A stretch of 64,000 nucleotides of DNA from Simiduia aestuariiviva (lineage in GTDB: Bacteria; Pseudomonadota; Gammaproteobacteria; Pseudomonadales; Cellvibrionaceae). A program made the translations under genes and the position numbers. Below the pieces are notes generated by a model that was not told the DNA's origin, ran no database searches, and saw only the letters and a program-made list of their open reading frames with translations. The stretch is from contig NZ_JACHXZ010000002.1 of the NCBI RefSeq assembly GCF_014192475.1, forward strand, positions 726,524-790,523. Reading direction: 5' to 3'. Of the stretch, positions 10,062 to 18,982 are shown piece by piece. Each line of letters begins with the position of its first letter. Within the stretch, counting starts at the first letter, position 1.

Positions 10062-10328
10062 ATGGCATTTAAAAACAAAGCCGATCAAGTCGCCTACTGG
10101 AAGGCAAACTTGCGACTCATGCTAATACTGCTGAGCGTGTGGTTTAGCGTCTCCTTCGTGGGTGGAATCCTACTGGCCGACACATTAAATCAGTTTCGCT
10201 TGTTCGGTTTTAAACTCGGATTTTGGCTTGCCCAACAGGGCTCCATTTACGTTTTCGTCCTATTGGTTTTCGTGTACGTCACGGCCATGAACCGCTTGGA
10301 TAAAAAATTTCAAGTACAGGAAGACTAG
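10062..10328 (+). CDS. DUF4212 small subunit of a sodium/solute symporter
   Basis: This 88-residue protein has two membrane helices (about residues 18-40 and 50-75) and the DUF4212 pattern: YWKANLRLM near the N-terminus, then FGFKLGFWLAQQGSIYVFV. Such proteins are always paired with an SSF-family large subunit, here eight bases downstream. I chose the ATG at 10062, spaced six bases from AGAGGTGA; the GTG at 10053 is less well placed. Acetate or another small organic acid is a plausible substrate from family context. Confidence 0.92.
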   Translation: MAFKNKADQVAYWKANLRLMLILLSVWFSVSFVGGILLADTLNQFRLFGFKLGFWLAQQGSIYVFVLLVFVYVTAMNRLDKKFQVQED

Positions 10329-10336
10329 GAGCAGAT

Positions 10337-12043
10337 ATGGATATCCAAAGCTGGACATTTGTCATTGTGGGGCTGTCTTTTGCTCTGTACATCGGCATTG
10401 CCATCTGGGCAAGAGCCAGCACTACCAGTGATTTTTATGTGGCCAGTGGTGGCGTGCACCCCATAGCCAACGGTATGGCAACAGCCGCCGACTGGATGAG
10501 TGCAGCGTCATTTATATCCATGGCCGGCCTCATTTCTTTTATGGGTTACGACGGCGGCGTGTACCTCATGGGCTGGACCGGCGGATATGTATTGCTCGCC
10601 CTGTGCCTAGCACCCTACCTGCGAAAGTTTGGCAAGTTTACCGTGCCAGACTTTATCGGCGACCGTTATTACTCACAAACGGCGCGCACCGTCGCGGTGT
10701 TTTGCGCGATTTTCGTGTCGTTCACTTACGTAGCTGGTCAGATGCGCGGCGTGGGCGTCGTTTTCTCGCGATTTTTGGAAGTGGAAATCATATGGGGTGT
10801 GATCATCGGCATGGGCGTGGTGTTTTTCTACGCGGTACTGGGCGGAATGAAAGGCATTACCTATACCCAAGTCGCTCAATATTGCGTGCTCATTTTTGCC
10901 TATATGGTACCCGCCATTTTTATTTCCATTATGATGACTGGGCATCTACTGCCACAGATCGGATTTGGCGCAGAACTGATACAAGAGCCCGGCGTGTATC
11001 TACTGGACAAGCTAGACGGGCTCAGCGAAGCACTCGGCTTTTCGGCCTATACCGACGGCAGTAAGAGCACCATTGATATCTTTTTTATAACCGCCGCACT
11101 GATGGTCGGCACCGCGGGTTTACCCCACGTTATTGTGCGCTTTTTCACGGTACCGAAAGTGCGCGACGCACGTAAATCGGCGGGCTGGGCGCTGTTATTT
11201 ATCGCCATTTTGTATACCACAGCACCGGCGGTGGCCGGCTTTGCACGCGTCAACATGATTGAAACGATCAACGGCGCTGATGGACTGGGCACGCCCTACG
11301 TTGAAGCGCCCAGCTGGATCGCCAACTGGGAACAAACGGGTTTGATTTCATGGTCAGACCACAACGGTGATGGGCGTATGTTTTACGCTGCCGACGAACG
11401 CAATGAGATGGTGGTAGATCGGGACATTATGGTGCTAGCCAACCCCGAAATTGCCAATCTGCCGGCCTGGGTTATCGCGTTGGTAGCGGCAGGCGGCGTG
11501 GCAGCGGCCCTGTCAACGTCTGCAGGATTACTGCTCGTCATTTCCACTTCGGTTTCACACGATCTACTCAAGCGCAATTTAATGCCGCAAATTACCGAGC
11601 GGCAGGAATTGTTTTACGCTCGGCTTGCCGCAGGCGTCAGCGTGTGCATTGCGGGCTACCTTGGCGTTCATCCGCCGGGGTTTGTTGCACAGGTCGTGGC
11701 GTTTGCCTTTGGCTTGGCGGCCTCAAGTTTTTTCCCGGCAATTATTCTCGGGATATTTTATAAAAAAATGAATAAAGAAGGCGCCATCGCCGGCATGGTA
11801 AGCGGGATAACATTTACCGCGGCCTATATTATTTACTTTAAATTTATCGATCCTGCGGCCAATACTTCGGAACATTGGCTGCTCGGCATTTCCCCTGAAG
11901 GCATTGGCACTCTGGGCATGCTCCTCAATTTTGTTGTGGCACTGCTAGTCAATCGACTCACAGGGAATGCGCCTGAGGAAATACAAGATATGGTGGAGTC
12001 CATTCGCTACCCGCGCGGCGCGGGCGATGCAATTAACCACTAA
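10337..12043 (+). CDS. Sodium/solute symporter, SSF family (ActP-like, VC_2705 group)
   Basis: This 568-residue inner-membrane protein has about 13 predicted helices and the SSF hallmarks ATAADWMSAASFISMAGLI and the GLAASSFFPAIILGIF region. A polar insertion around residues 310-370, unlike the short loops of PutP, is typical of the group paired with DUF4212. ActP-type members carry acetate, propionate or pyruvate. A CrbS-like SSF-kinase is encoded 42 kb away, and Crb systems in Vibrio and Pseudomonas control acetate genes, so co-regulation is possible but unproven. A strong hairpin follows at 12068-12093. Confidence 0.93.
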   Translation: MDIQSWTFVIVGLSFALYIGIAIWARASTTSDFYVASGGVHPIANGMATAADWMSAASFISMAGLISFMGYDGGVYLMGWTGGYVLLALCLAPYLRKFGKFTVPDFIGDRYYSQTARTVAVFCAIFVSFTYVAGQMRGVGVVFSRFLEVEIIWGVIIGMGVVFFYAVLGGMKGITYTQVAQYCVLIFAYMVPAIFISIMMTGHLLPQIGFGAELIQEPGVYLLDKLDGLSEALGFSAYTDGSKSTIDIFFITAALMVGTAGLPHVIVRFFTVPKVRDARKSAGWALLFIAILYTTAPAVAGFARVNMIETINGADGLGTPYVEAPSWIANWEQTGLISWSDHNGDGRMFYAADERNEMVVDRDIMVLANPEIANLPAWVIALVAAGGVAAALSTSAGLLLVISTSVSHDLLKRNLMPQITERQELFYARLAAGVSVCIAGYLGVHPPGFVAQVVAFAFGLAASSFFPAIILGIFYKKMNKEGAIAGMVSGITFTAAYIIYFKFIDPAANTSEHWLLGISPEGIGTLGMLLNFVVALLVNRLTGNAPEEIQDMVESIRYPRGAGDAINH

Positions 12044-12067
12044 CCAACCCTGTCAATGGCAGAACTA

Positions 12068-12093
12068 AAACAGGCGCCAAAGGGCGCCTGTTT
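12068..12093. terminator. Bidirectional terminator after the symporter operon
   Basis: An 11-base stem, AAACAGGCGCC with GGCGCCTGTTT, and a four-base loop sit between the convergent symporter and lipoprotein genes. The flanking A and T bases let it act on either strand. Confidence 0.75.
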
Positions 12094-12115
12094 GCCAGTT
12101 TGAAACCGGTGCGCG

Positions 12116-12574
12116 TTAAGCCTCGGGCAAACTGCACTTTCTAAAAATATCCAAGGACTCATTCATGTGCGACTTCAGCAATGTATTGAGTGCCCGATAA
12201 AACATTGGGTCCGTTTGCGCTTGATAGGATTGAGTTGGGTCGGCGGTATTGAACATCGCCACATATTGCTGGTCGCGTTTTAACGTGAGCTGCCACGTGC
12301 TAGGGCCTAATTCATGATCGATCACGACGAATATCTGGTGATTTCGACTCCGAACAATCGCTTCCGTGGGCTGCGTGTTCTCAATGTAAAACGCACTCTG
12401 CAATAACACTAATTTATCGACATCGCGTGTTTCCCAATATTCATGCTCGCTGATTTCTGTGCAAAAATCCACGCGAAACGCCCGCCAAGGGGTCTCACTC
12501 AGGTCCGGTGCGCGCTGTTGCTCACAGGCCGACAAAGCCACCACACTGAGTAATAAAACCGCTAAACGCTTCAT
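12116..12574 (-). CDS. Lipoprotein of unknown function
   Basis: This 152-residue protein begins MKRLAVLLLSVVALSACEQQ, a type II signal peptide with lipobox LSAC, and should be lipid-anchored. The mature part has no domain I recognise; it contains a conserved-looking SLDIFRKC end. It converges with the symporter and lies downstream of the TSUP permease gene on the same strand with a 39-base gap, so it may be the second gene of that unit. Confidence 0.8.
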   Translation of the reverse strand: MKRLAVLLLSVVALSACEQQRAPDLSETPWRAFRVDFCTEISEHEYWETRDVDKLVLLQSAFYIENTQPTEAIVRSRNHQIFVVIDHELGPSTWQLTLKRDQQYVAMFNTADPTQSYQAQTDPMFYRALNTLLKSHMNESLDIFRKCSLPEA

Positions 12575-12613
12575 AGCTACCTCCCTATTTACAGCCTCGC
12601 AGGATACACCCTG

Positions 12614-13369
12614 TCACCACAAATCCCAGAGTAATTTTGCCGACAAGGTCAGTGACAAGGTGATTAAGAGTGGTTTTACTAACGCAGCACCCTTGGTAAA
12701 AACCAATTTGGCGCCCACTCGGCCCCCAGCAAACTGGCCCACGGCCATTACCAGCCCTACCATCCACACAACCTGTCCACCCAGTGTGAAAAAAACCAAT
12801 GACGCCACATTAGAAGTGAAGTTTAGTAATTTGGTGTGTGCAGTGGCACGGCGCAAGCCCATGCCGGCCAAACTGATAAATCCCAACGCGTAAAAGGAGC
12901 CCACGCCTGGGCCAAAAAAACCATCGTAAAAACCACAGCCTGCGCCGATACAAAACGCAAATGCTCGCGACGACATGCGCCGCTCGCCATCGACGTCGCT
13001 CATACGAGGTGACACCATAAAGTATATGGATATGGCGATCAGCATCAATGGCAGCAGCCATTGCATCATGCTGGTGTCCACCCGCTGCACCAACAACGTG
13101 CCCAAGGCACTGCCCACAAAGGTGCACAATAAGGTCAGCAACATAGGTTTGAGGGACAAAAGGCCTCGCCGCCAAAAAAACACCGTCGCCGACAGCGAAC
13201 CAAAGCTGGCCTGAAGTTTGTTTGTTGCGAGCGCCTGCGCTGGTGTCATGCCGCTGGCCATTAGTGCCGGTACGGTGAGCAGGCCACCACCGCCCGCAAT
13301 GGCATCCACCGTTCCGGCAGTAAAGGCCACCACAAGCAGCAAAAATAATGTGCTGAGCTCAACTTCCAT
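12614..13369 (-). CDS. TSUP family (TauE/SafE) membrane permease, YfcA-like
   Basis: This 251-residue integral membrane protein has about eight helices and two half-repeats carrying the TSUP glycine motifs: DAIAGGGGLLTVPALMASG near the N-terminus and GFYDGFFGPGVGSFYALGF in the second half. The family exports sulfite, sulfoacetate or related anions; YfcA-like members are uncharacterised. The ATG at 13369 is used, since the extra ten codons to 13399 are not hydrophobic. It follows the terminator of the M28 peptidase gene. Confidence 0.9.
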   Translation of the reverse strand: MEVELSTLFLLLVVAFTAGTVDAIAGGGGLLTVPALMASGMTPAQALATNKLQASFGSLSATVFFWRRGLLSLKPMLLTLLCTFVGSALGTLLVQRVDTSMMQWLLPLMLIAISIYFMVSPRMSDVDGERRMSSRAFAFCIGAGCGFYDGFFGPGVGSFYALGFISLAGMGLRRATAHTKLLNFTSNVASLVFFTLGGQVVWMVGLVMAVGQFAGGRVGAKLVFTKGAALVKPLLITLSLTLSAKLLWDLW

Positions 13370-13389
13370 CACGCATTCCACTCGTAAAA

Positions 13390-13410
13390 AAAGGGGCACA
13401 GAGCCCCTTT
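13390..13410 (-). terminator. Intrinsic terminator of the M28 peptidase gene
   Basis: The stem AAAGGGGC/GCCCCTTT with a five-base loop is followed on the minus strand by a run of seven T residues. It lies 23 bases after the stop at 13433 and just before the TSUP start. Confidence 0.85.
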
Positions 13411-13432
13411 GGTAACACCTATGTCAACTTGA

Positions 13433-15160
13433 CTATTGCTGGGTGCTCGCTGTTGGGCAACGGCGTTCCCCGCCCTTGCGACAGGCGGCAATTGACGCTT
13501 CGCGAGCCTGTAAAAATTCGCTCTTAGCATGCCACTGCGGATAAATATCGCTCGTCGCCAGCGCCAAGCCCACATCAAAGTACAGCTGGGCATCTTCGGC
13601 CGTTCCGCGCAAATCCCAATTTGGGTCGTACTCGTCGGCGGGTTTGTGGTAGCGGTGTTTACCATAGTCTGCAGACTGTGCCTTTCCAAATTCGCTGCCG
13701 TGCTCTCGGTGCTCTTGGCCGCCCTTGGCGTACAGCATGGGCACACCCACTTTTGACATATTGAAATGATCGGAGCGGTAAAAGTAGCCCTTCTCTGGGG
13801 TTGGCTCACGCACCAACTTTCGCCCTTGCTGCGCCGCCGCTTGAGCCAGCAATTGCTGCATGCTGCTTGCGCCATAGCCAATGACCACAACGTCGTCCAT
13901 GGGGCCATTGACGTTCATTGCATCCATGTTGATGCCGCCCACGGTTTTATAGGGCTTGAACACAGGGTTTTGGCTGTAATAGGCAGACCCTAATAAACCC
14001 GACTCTTCAGCGGTAACAGCAACAAACAGAATACTGCGATCCAAACTGGATTCGATCTCCATAAAACTGCGCGCCAAGGCTAAGAGCGCGCTGGTGCCCG
14101 TGGCGTTGTCCACAGCGCCATTGAAGATAACGTCTTCACCATCGGCGCCTGGCTTTTTACCTAAATGGTCCCAATGCGCCATGTAGAGCACAACCTCATC
14201 GGAACGCTTGTGGCCGGGAATCATGGCCATAACGTTGCGACTCTGGGAATGCTTATGAGTAATGCTCAATGCGGTGCTGGCAGAAACGCCCAAGCTTATC
14301 GGCGCGAAAGTGCCGCTAGCAGCCTGTGCCTTCAACGCGTTAAAGTCATGGCCGGCAGCGGCGAACAACGCCTCGGCAGCATCGCCGCGCAGCCAACCTT
14401 CCACGGCCACACGATTGGCGCCTTTGTCTGCACTGGCGAGACTAATTTGATCACCAGACCAGCTGCCCGTGACCACCTCCCAAGGGTAACCCGCAGCGCC
14501 CGTCTCATGCACAATCAGCAACGCCGCAGCGCCCTGTCGTGCCGCCTCTTCGTATTTATAGGTCCAGCGGCCGTAGTAGGTCATGGCGTTGCCATTAAAC
14601 AGTTCGGCATTCTGGGTGGCATAACCGGGGTCATTGACCAACACCACCACCGTTTTACCTTTAACGTCCAAGCCTTGGTAATCGTTCCACTGGTACTCAG
14701 GCGCAACAATACCGTAACCCGCAAAGACCATTTCGCTATCCGCTAGCGTGATAGCCGCTTGTTCGCGCTTGCTCCAAGCCATCAGGCTATCGCCCTGCTC
14801 GAACGTCATGGGAGTAGGTAATCCCGCCACAGTGAGCACTGGGCTGTTGGTCAAGGTCGCACTGACCACCGGGACCTCTTGAAACCAACTGTCATTGTTG
14901 CCGGGGACCAGACCTAATTTCGCGAACTCTTGCGCCAAGTAATTCACCGTTTTTTCTTCGCCAGCGGTAGCCGGCGCACGGCCCTCAAATTCATCAGAGG
15001 CGAGTACGGCAATGTGCGTATGAAAATCTTCAGTAAATTGACCAAGCTGCGCTTTGCGGTCTATTTCTAGTGCTTTTGCAGTAGGGTTATCGTTCGACTG
15101 GCCACAGGCAGCCAGTAAAACAATCGCCATAGCGCCAGCCAGGCAATTTCGAATAGACAT
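13433..15160 (-). CDS. M28 family metallopeptidase lipoprotein with PA domain
   Basis: This 575-residue exported zinc peptidase has a lipoprotein signal peptide (lipobox LAAC at residues 16-19). A split layout follows: an N-terminal peptidase segment, a protease-associated insertion around residues 140-300, then the M28 catalytic core. Visible metal and catalytic residues include H330 and D332 in MAHWDHLG, the FNGAVDNATGTSALL aspartate, the VTAEESGLLGS glutamate pair, and a later SDHFNM histidine. M28 enzymes of this layout are aminopeptidases of the periplasm or outer membrane. It likely feeds amino-acid uptake. The gene is monocistronic, bounded by a terminator downstream. Confidence 0.93.
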   Translation of the reverse strand: MSIRNCLAGAMAIVLLAACGQSNDNPTAKALEIDRKAQLGQFTEDFHTHIAVLASDEFEGRAPATAGEEKTVNYLAQEFAKLGLVPGNNDSWFQEVPVVSATLTNSPVLTVAGLPTPMTFEQGDSLMAWSKREQAAITLADSEMVFAGYGIVAPEYQWNDYQGLDVKGKTVVVLVNDPGYATQNAELFNGNAMTYYGRWTYKYEEAARQGAAALLIVHETGAAGYPWEVVTGSWSGDQISLASADKGANRVAVEGWLRGDAAEALFAAAGHDFNALKAQAASGTFAPISLGVSASTALSITHKHSQSRNVMAMIPGHKRSDEVVLYMAHWDHLGKKPGADGEDVIFNGAVDNATGTSALLALARSFMEIESSLDRSILFVAVTAEESGLLGSAYYSQNPVFKPYKTVGGINMDAMNVNGPMDDVVVIGYGASSMQQLLAQAAAQQGRKLVREPTPEKGYFYRSDHFNMSKVGVPMLYAKGGQEHREHGSEFGKAQSADYGKHRYHKPADEYDPNWDLRGTAEDAQLYFDVGLALATSDIYPQWHAKSEFLQAREASIAACRKGGERRCPTASTQQ

Positions 15161-15458
15161 AGGAGACTCCTAAATGTGTCTGGAACACACGGGTTTGACC
15201 CGATTATTATGCGGTTACATCGTGTGCATAAGACGATTAGCGCGTCAGATGCCTCAAGGGAGGAATTACAAGGCCGAGAGCTGTGTCACAACGAGCGATT
15301 CCAGCCCCTGTCACCATTGCCCAATATAGATATCGCTCTATAGAAATTCCCTAATGATTACGCGGTTTTTAATTGGCTAATAATTGACTAGGCTTAACGC
15401 CTTACCCGAATTCGGCCGACATCGACTTCAGCTACACCTACAAATTGGATAACACTCA

Positions 15459-16277
15459 GTGCACAAGACGGAATTTGCCAATCACCTACTGCACGCGCTT
15501 ACACACCGCAAGATTCGACCGCTGCTACAAACTCGCGACGAATACGGCGAAATTTTTGTGTATGAACAATCAGGTAGACGGGTGCTTACCTTTGACGAAC
15601 GCTTTGAACAAAGCGCCATGCATTTGCAGCAACCTTACCTACCCTCACACCGCTACGTTCGCGCCATGCTCATGGTGCTCGCGTTCTGCACGCCGTCAAA
15701 AGTATTGCATTTGGGCTTGGGCGGCGGCGCGCTAGTGCGCGCGCTGGCAGCATTGCAGCCCGACTGCCAGCACATCGCCGTAGAATTAAGGGCCAGTGTC
15801 AAACACATTGCTGAACAATATTTTCTGACGCCAGATACATTGCCAGACAACACTCAATTGCGCGTTGTCTGCGATGATGCGCGACGCTTTATTAGGGCGC
15901 AGCCGGCAGAAAGTTTCGACATTATTTTTTCTGATATTTATTTGGCCAACGGAATGGATGTAAGCCAAAAATCCTGCCGGTACCTGGCCGACTGTGCGGC
16001 GGCGCTCTCAAACAGTGGCTGGCTAGTGCTGAATTTCACTCGGTTGCCCGCCTTTGATGATCCGAGCTTTTTAACCCTTGAAGGATTATTTGAAGAGATC
16101 TTAATCGCCAGTGTAGATGCGGCCAATTACGTCATTTTTGCCAGCAAGCGCGCCCTACCCCGCCCACTGGCGGCATACGCCCCCGCCATCAAGAAACTCA
16201 GCCAGCAGCTCAATATCGATCTATTGCGGCAATTCAAGCATTTGATGCAATGCCGGGATTTTTTTCAGCGCCCGTAA
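15459..16277 (+). CDS. Spermidine synthase-like methyltransferase-fold protein
   Basis: This 272-residue protein has the fold and order of spermidine synthases: an N-terminal beta domain (EYGEIFVYEQ, RVLTFDE), then a Rossmann domain with VLHLGLGGGALVRALAAL and VVCDDARRFI. The canonical GGGDG is GGGAL here, and the aminopropyltransferase aspartate motif DxTDP is replaced by FSDIYLANG, so genuine spermidine synthesis is doubtful. No speD lies nearby. The start is GTG at 15459. The 298 bases upstream contain no gene. The last 44 bases overlap the end of glpD on the opposite strand. Confidence 0.8.
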   Translation: MHKTEFANHLLHALTHRKIRPLLQTRDEYGEIFVYEQSGRRVLTFDERFEQSAMHLQQPYLPSHRYVRAMLMVLAFCTPSKVLHLGLGGGALVRALAALQPDCQHIAVELRASVKHIAEQYFLTPDTLPDNTQLRVVCDDARRFIRAQPAESFDIIFSDIYLANGMDVSQKSCRYLADCAAALSNSGWLVLNFTRLPAFDDPSFLTLEGLFEEILIASVDAANYVIFASKRALPRPLAAYAPAIKKLSQQLNIDLLRQFKHLMQCRDFFQRP

Positions 16278-17874
16278 ATTGGGGCGTACTGTAAAAACGT
16301 TGAATGATATCTCGATAACGAGCCAATTCCGCTTGCCAAACCCCATCTCCCCAACCGAGCTCTTCACCGCAAATATCCCTCAGTGTTTCGAACAGCGCTT
16401 CGCCACCATGGGGCAATAACAATCCGAGCGTGGTTCTGCGTAAAAGCAAATCATCCAAGTGATGCACTTGTTCGCCGCGCAGTGTCCAGCGACAATCGGC
16501 AAAGCTATAAGGTGTATCAGAGATGGGAAGTAATTCATCAGTGCGATCGTTGAGGTGCGCATCTCGCACCATTTCAAGCGCCGCATCGCCGTATCGACTT
16601 AAATAGTCTTGCGCCAATTCACCGCCTAATTCCAACAATTCCATGGGTGTCACTGTCACCGACTTGGCAAACGGCGCTAAAGGTTCTGCTGTGCAGCGAT
16701 CAGCCAAGGGCGCTGATACCGCCCGCGCAACCACTGCCAGCACATCTTCTGCAATCAATCTAAAGGTGGTGAGCTTGCCACCACTGACCGTAATTAAGCC
16801 CTTGTCCTGCCACACTGCATGGTCACGCCGCTCTTTCGAGGGATCTTTGGACTTTCCGGTGCTAATGATTGGGCGCACGCCCGCCCAGGTGGAAATGATA
16901 TCTGCTTCGCGCAACTGAGCGGTGGGAAAAGCACTATTGGCTGCACGAAGCAGGTAGTCCACTTCAGTTGCCGTGATATGTGCTTCAATATCCAGATCGT
17001 CCTTGTGATCAAGGTCTGTGGTACCAATGACAGTTTTACCGCCCCAAGGATAGATAAAGTGGTATCGGCCATCATCGGGATGCATCAGAGTGAGAGCTCC
17101 CGTCACTCGCAGGCGTTTTGAACTGACCAGAATGTGGCTGCCGCGTTGTGGCCGAATGCGTTGTTCTGGATTGACTTGATTGCGCAATCGGTCTGCCCAG
17201 GCGCCAGTGGCATTGACTACCGCGGCACTCTTTATTGTGACCGTATGACTTCGGGTGCTATCGGTGGCCTGCACCCCCTGCACGCCCTCGTCCCCCATAA
17301 TGAGTCGATCCACTTTGCAGTAGTTGACACACACGGCGCCCAAACGTTGTGCCTCTTCAAGCACACGTAATACGAGGCGACTGTCATCGGTAATTGCATC
17401 GGTGTAGTGATAGGCACCATTGTGCGCCATTCGATTTAGACCGGGTAATTCCAACGCAAGCTGGTCCGCTGACAAATACCAATGGTTGGTTATTCCGGCT
17501 AGCCAATCATACAAACGCAACAGTAGCTTTACCGCGATGCGGGGTGGCGCCTTGGGACCCAAAATATAGTAGTAGCTCATTCGCTCAACCAATCCGGGCA
17601 TGACTTCCAGCAAAAACTCTCGCTCCTGTAGGGAGTCCCGCGTCAAACTAAAGTCGCCCTGCGCCAAATAACGCAACCCACCGTGTACCATTTTTGAGGA
17701 TCGGCTGGAGGTACCCCAAGCATAATCCTGCTGCTCTAACAGCAAAACTTTTAGCCCGCGCCGGGCGGCCTCAAGCAACACGCCTGCGCCGGTAATTCCG
17801 CCTCCGACGATAACCAGATCCCAAACCTGATCGGCTCGACACACCTGTCTCCAACTCTCGCTGCGATTCAGCAA
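16234..17874 (-). CDS. glpD: Aerobic glycerol-3-phosphate dehydrogenase (FAD)
   Basis: GlpD is the membrane-associated flavoprotein that oxidises glycerol-3-phosphate to dihydroxyacetone phosphate and passes electrons to quinone. The 546-residue protein has the FAD-binding GGGITG at 24-29, the SSRSSKMVHGGLRYL signature, the FIYPWGGKTVIGTTD block and a C-terminal GlpO-type domain. The start is TTG at 17874, supported by AGGGAG seven bases upstream on the minus strand; I see no better ATG. No glpF or glpK is in the window. A possible GlpR half-operator lies about 90 bases upstream. Confidence 0.94.
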   Translation of the reverse strand: MLNRSESWRQVCRADQVWDLVIVGGGITGAGVLLEAARRGLKVLLLEQQDYAWGTSSRSSKMVHGGLRYLAQGDFSLTRDSLQEREFLLEVMPGLVERMSYYYILGPKAPPRIAVKLLLRLYDWLAGITNHWYLSADQLALELPGLNRMAHNGAYHYTDAITDDSRLVLRVLEEAQRLGAVCVNYCKVDRLIMGDEGVQGVQATDSTRSHTVTIKSAAVVNATGAWADRLRNQVNPEQRIRPQRGSHILVSSKRLRVTGALTLMHPDDGRYHFIYPWGGKTVIGTTDLDHKDDLDIEAHITATEVDYLLRAANSAFPTAQLREADIISTWAGVRPIISTGKSKDPSKERRDHAVWQDKGLITVSGGKLTTFRLIAEDVLAVVARAVSAPLADRCTAEPLAPFAKSVTVTPMELLELGGELAQDYLSRYGDAALEMVRDAHLNDRTDELLPISDTPYSFADCRWTLRGEQVHHLDDLLLRRTTLGLLLPHGGEALFETLRDICGEELGWGDGVWQAELARYRDIIQRFYSTPQFTGAEKNPGIASNA

Positions 17875-17960
17875 TGACTGACTCCCTAAATCCCTACCTA
17901 CTTAGCGTTCCACACGAAAAAAACGCGCATTACTGCACTCTTTATAGCAGTACTCTGCAG

Positions 17961-17976
17961 TGTTCGATATGAAACG
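17961..17976 (-). promoter_or_regulatory. Possible GlpR-like operator upstream of glpD
   Basis: TGTTCGATATGAAACG contains a perfect left half of the E. coli GlpR consensus (TGTTCGWTA) with a degenerate right half. On the minus strand a TATAAA lies about 17 bases downstream, so the site would cover the -35 region. No glpR is present in the window. Confidence 0.3.
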
Positions 17977-17987
17977 TAAGATAAAAA

Positions 17988-18013
17988 ACCGCTGAAGCGA
18001 AGGTCTCAGCGGT
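17988..18013 (-). terminator. Intrinsic terminator of the RimB-type protease gene
   Basis: The stem ACCGCTGA/TCAGCGGT with a ten-base loop is followed on the minus strand by a run of T residues. It is about 110 bases past the stop at 18124 and upstream of the glpD promoter, separating the two genes. Confidence 0.75.
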
Positions 18014-18123
18014 CTAGTTAACCGAGGAACATTGACGGTCACGAATCCAATGAAAGTGCCACCCCGCCAAAACAAGGAAAGCGACGCCAAATTGGGGCGA
18101 TTGAGCGCCAATTAACCGGCCCG

Positions 18124-18666
18124 CTACTCCAATGCGTCTTGAATAAAGGTGTTGCCTTCACAAGCGGGGCGACTGAGAAATGTTTCAGAGGAATCTACGA
18201 GCGCAACTTTTGATAAAAATGATCGACCAAGTAAAATGGCATAGTTAAATTTACGCCGATCGGCCAAACTAAATTCAGCGCGATAGACTTGGTGGTACAA
18301 ACAAAAATTCATCGCCACCACCGGCCGGATGATGTTTTTCGCACCGTGCCTTTTAATAACAACGCGCCGGACCAATGGCCCCTCCAACCGGTGGGTTTCG
18401 CGTTTTTTAGTATTCAAATTCGTATCAGTAAAATCAAACCGCACCCAAGGCTCACCCTGCTTATCGAAATATTCGATATTAGTTGCCTGCATCGATGACG
18501 TTTTCGCACCCGGGTCGAGTTTAGTTTTGATACGCATATTAGCTGGTAGCAGTTGAACTGACTCCAACCAACCCATGATCATTTTTGGCGCCCGCGTAGG
18601 TGCTTCAGACCACGCAGATACAGAATACATCCCCATTACTAGCAATATTACGACAGCGCGCACCAT
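18124..18666 (-). CDS. RimB/RloP-type retropepsin-like protease, exported
   Basis: This 180-residue protein has an N-terminal signal peptide (about 20 residues, ending near VSAWSEA) and a domain of the PF05618 family, once called ATP-dependent zinc protease and now viewed as retropepsin-like. The visible motifs are KLDPGAKTSSMQATNIEYF (DPGA active-site loop), VRRVVIKRHGA and LLGRSFL. RimB homologues without a signal peptide process RimK-made polyglutamate; this exported form presumably acts in the periplasm on an unknown substrate. Confidence 0.85.
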   Translation of the reverse strand: MVRAVVILLVMGMYSVSAWSEAPTRAPKMIMGWLESVQLLPANMRIKTKLDPGAKTSSMQATNIEYFDKQGEPWVRFDFTDTNLNTKKRETHRLEGPLVRRVVIKRHGAKNIIRPVVAMNFCLYHQVYRAEFSLADRRKFNYAILLGRSFLSKVALVDSSETFLSRPACEGNTFIQDALE

Positions 18667-18982
18667 GAACTCCCACCTATTCCATCTATTCCGCGAACTG
18701 TGCGGTTTTCAATCAACGTTTCGCCAACCTTGACGCCAGCATTTATAAAGCCACTAACAGACAGCGCCCATGTCCATTTAAAGACTCTTAGAAAACCAAG
18801 GAGTTCCCTGTACTTTGGGACATCAAGCGCCGTGGCATCATACACCAACACGCCCCAGCGAAGCCTGCCTCGTCTTGGGTTCGCACGGCAGCAGAGGTGC
18901 CGGATCTCGCCCTCCCTATATCGGTAGCAAGGCTGTTCGGCTAAGATGGCCGCCCAGTTACACAGTACAGAGCCCAATTGTT
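18667..18982. other. Gap of 316 bases between divergent genes
   Basis: This stretch separates the start of the minus-strand protease gene from the RIO kinase start and must hold both promoters. An open frame runs into the kinase from 18815, but its residues (Arg/Ser/Pro-rich) do not look like a family extension. I see no RNA gene, repeat or clear hairpin. Confidence 0.5.

Noticed and set aside
13369-13908. Minus-strand open frame of 179 codons overlapping the end of the M28 peptidase
   Set aside because: It is a shifted frame inside the peptidase gene and runs across its terminator.
18648-18977. Minus-strand open frame of 109 codons between the RimB-type protease and RIO kinase genes
   Set aside because: It has no ribosome-binding site, overlaps the protease start, and its composition looks random.
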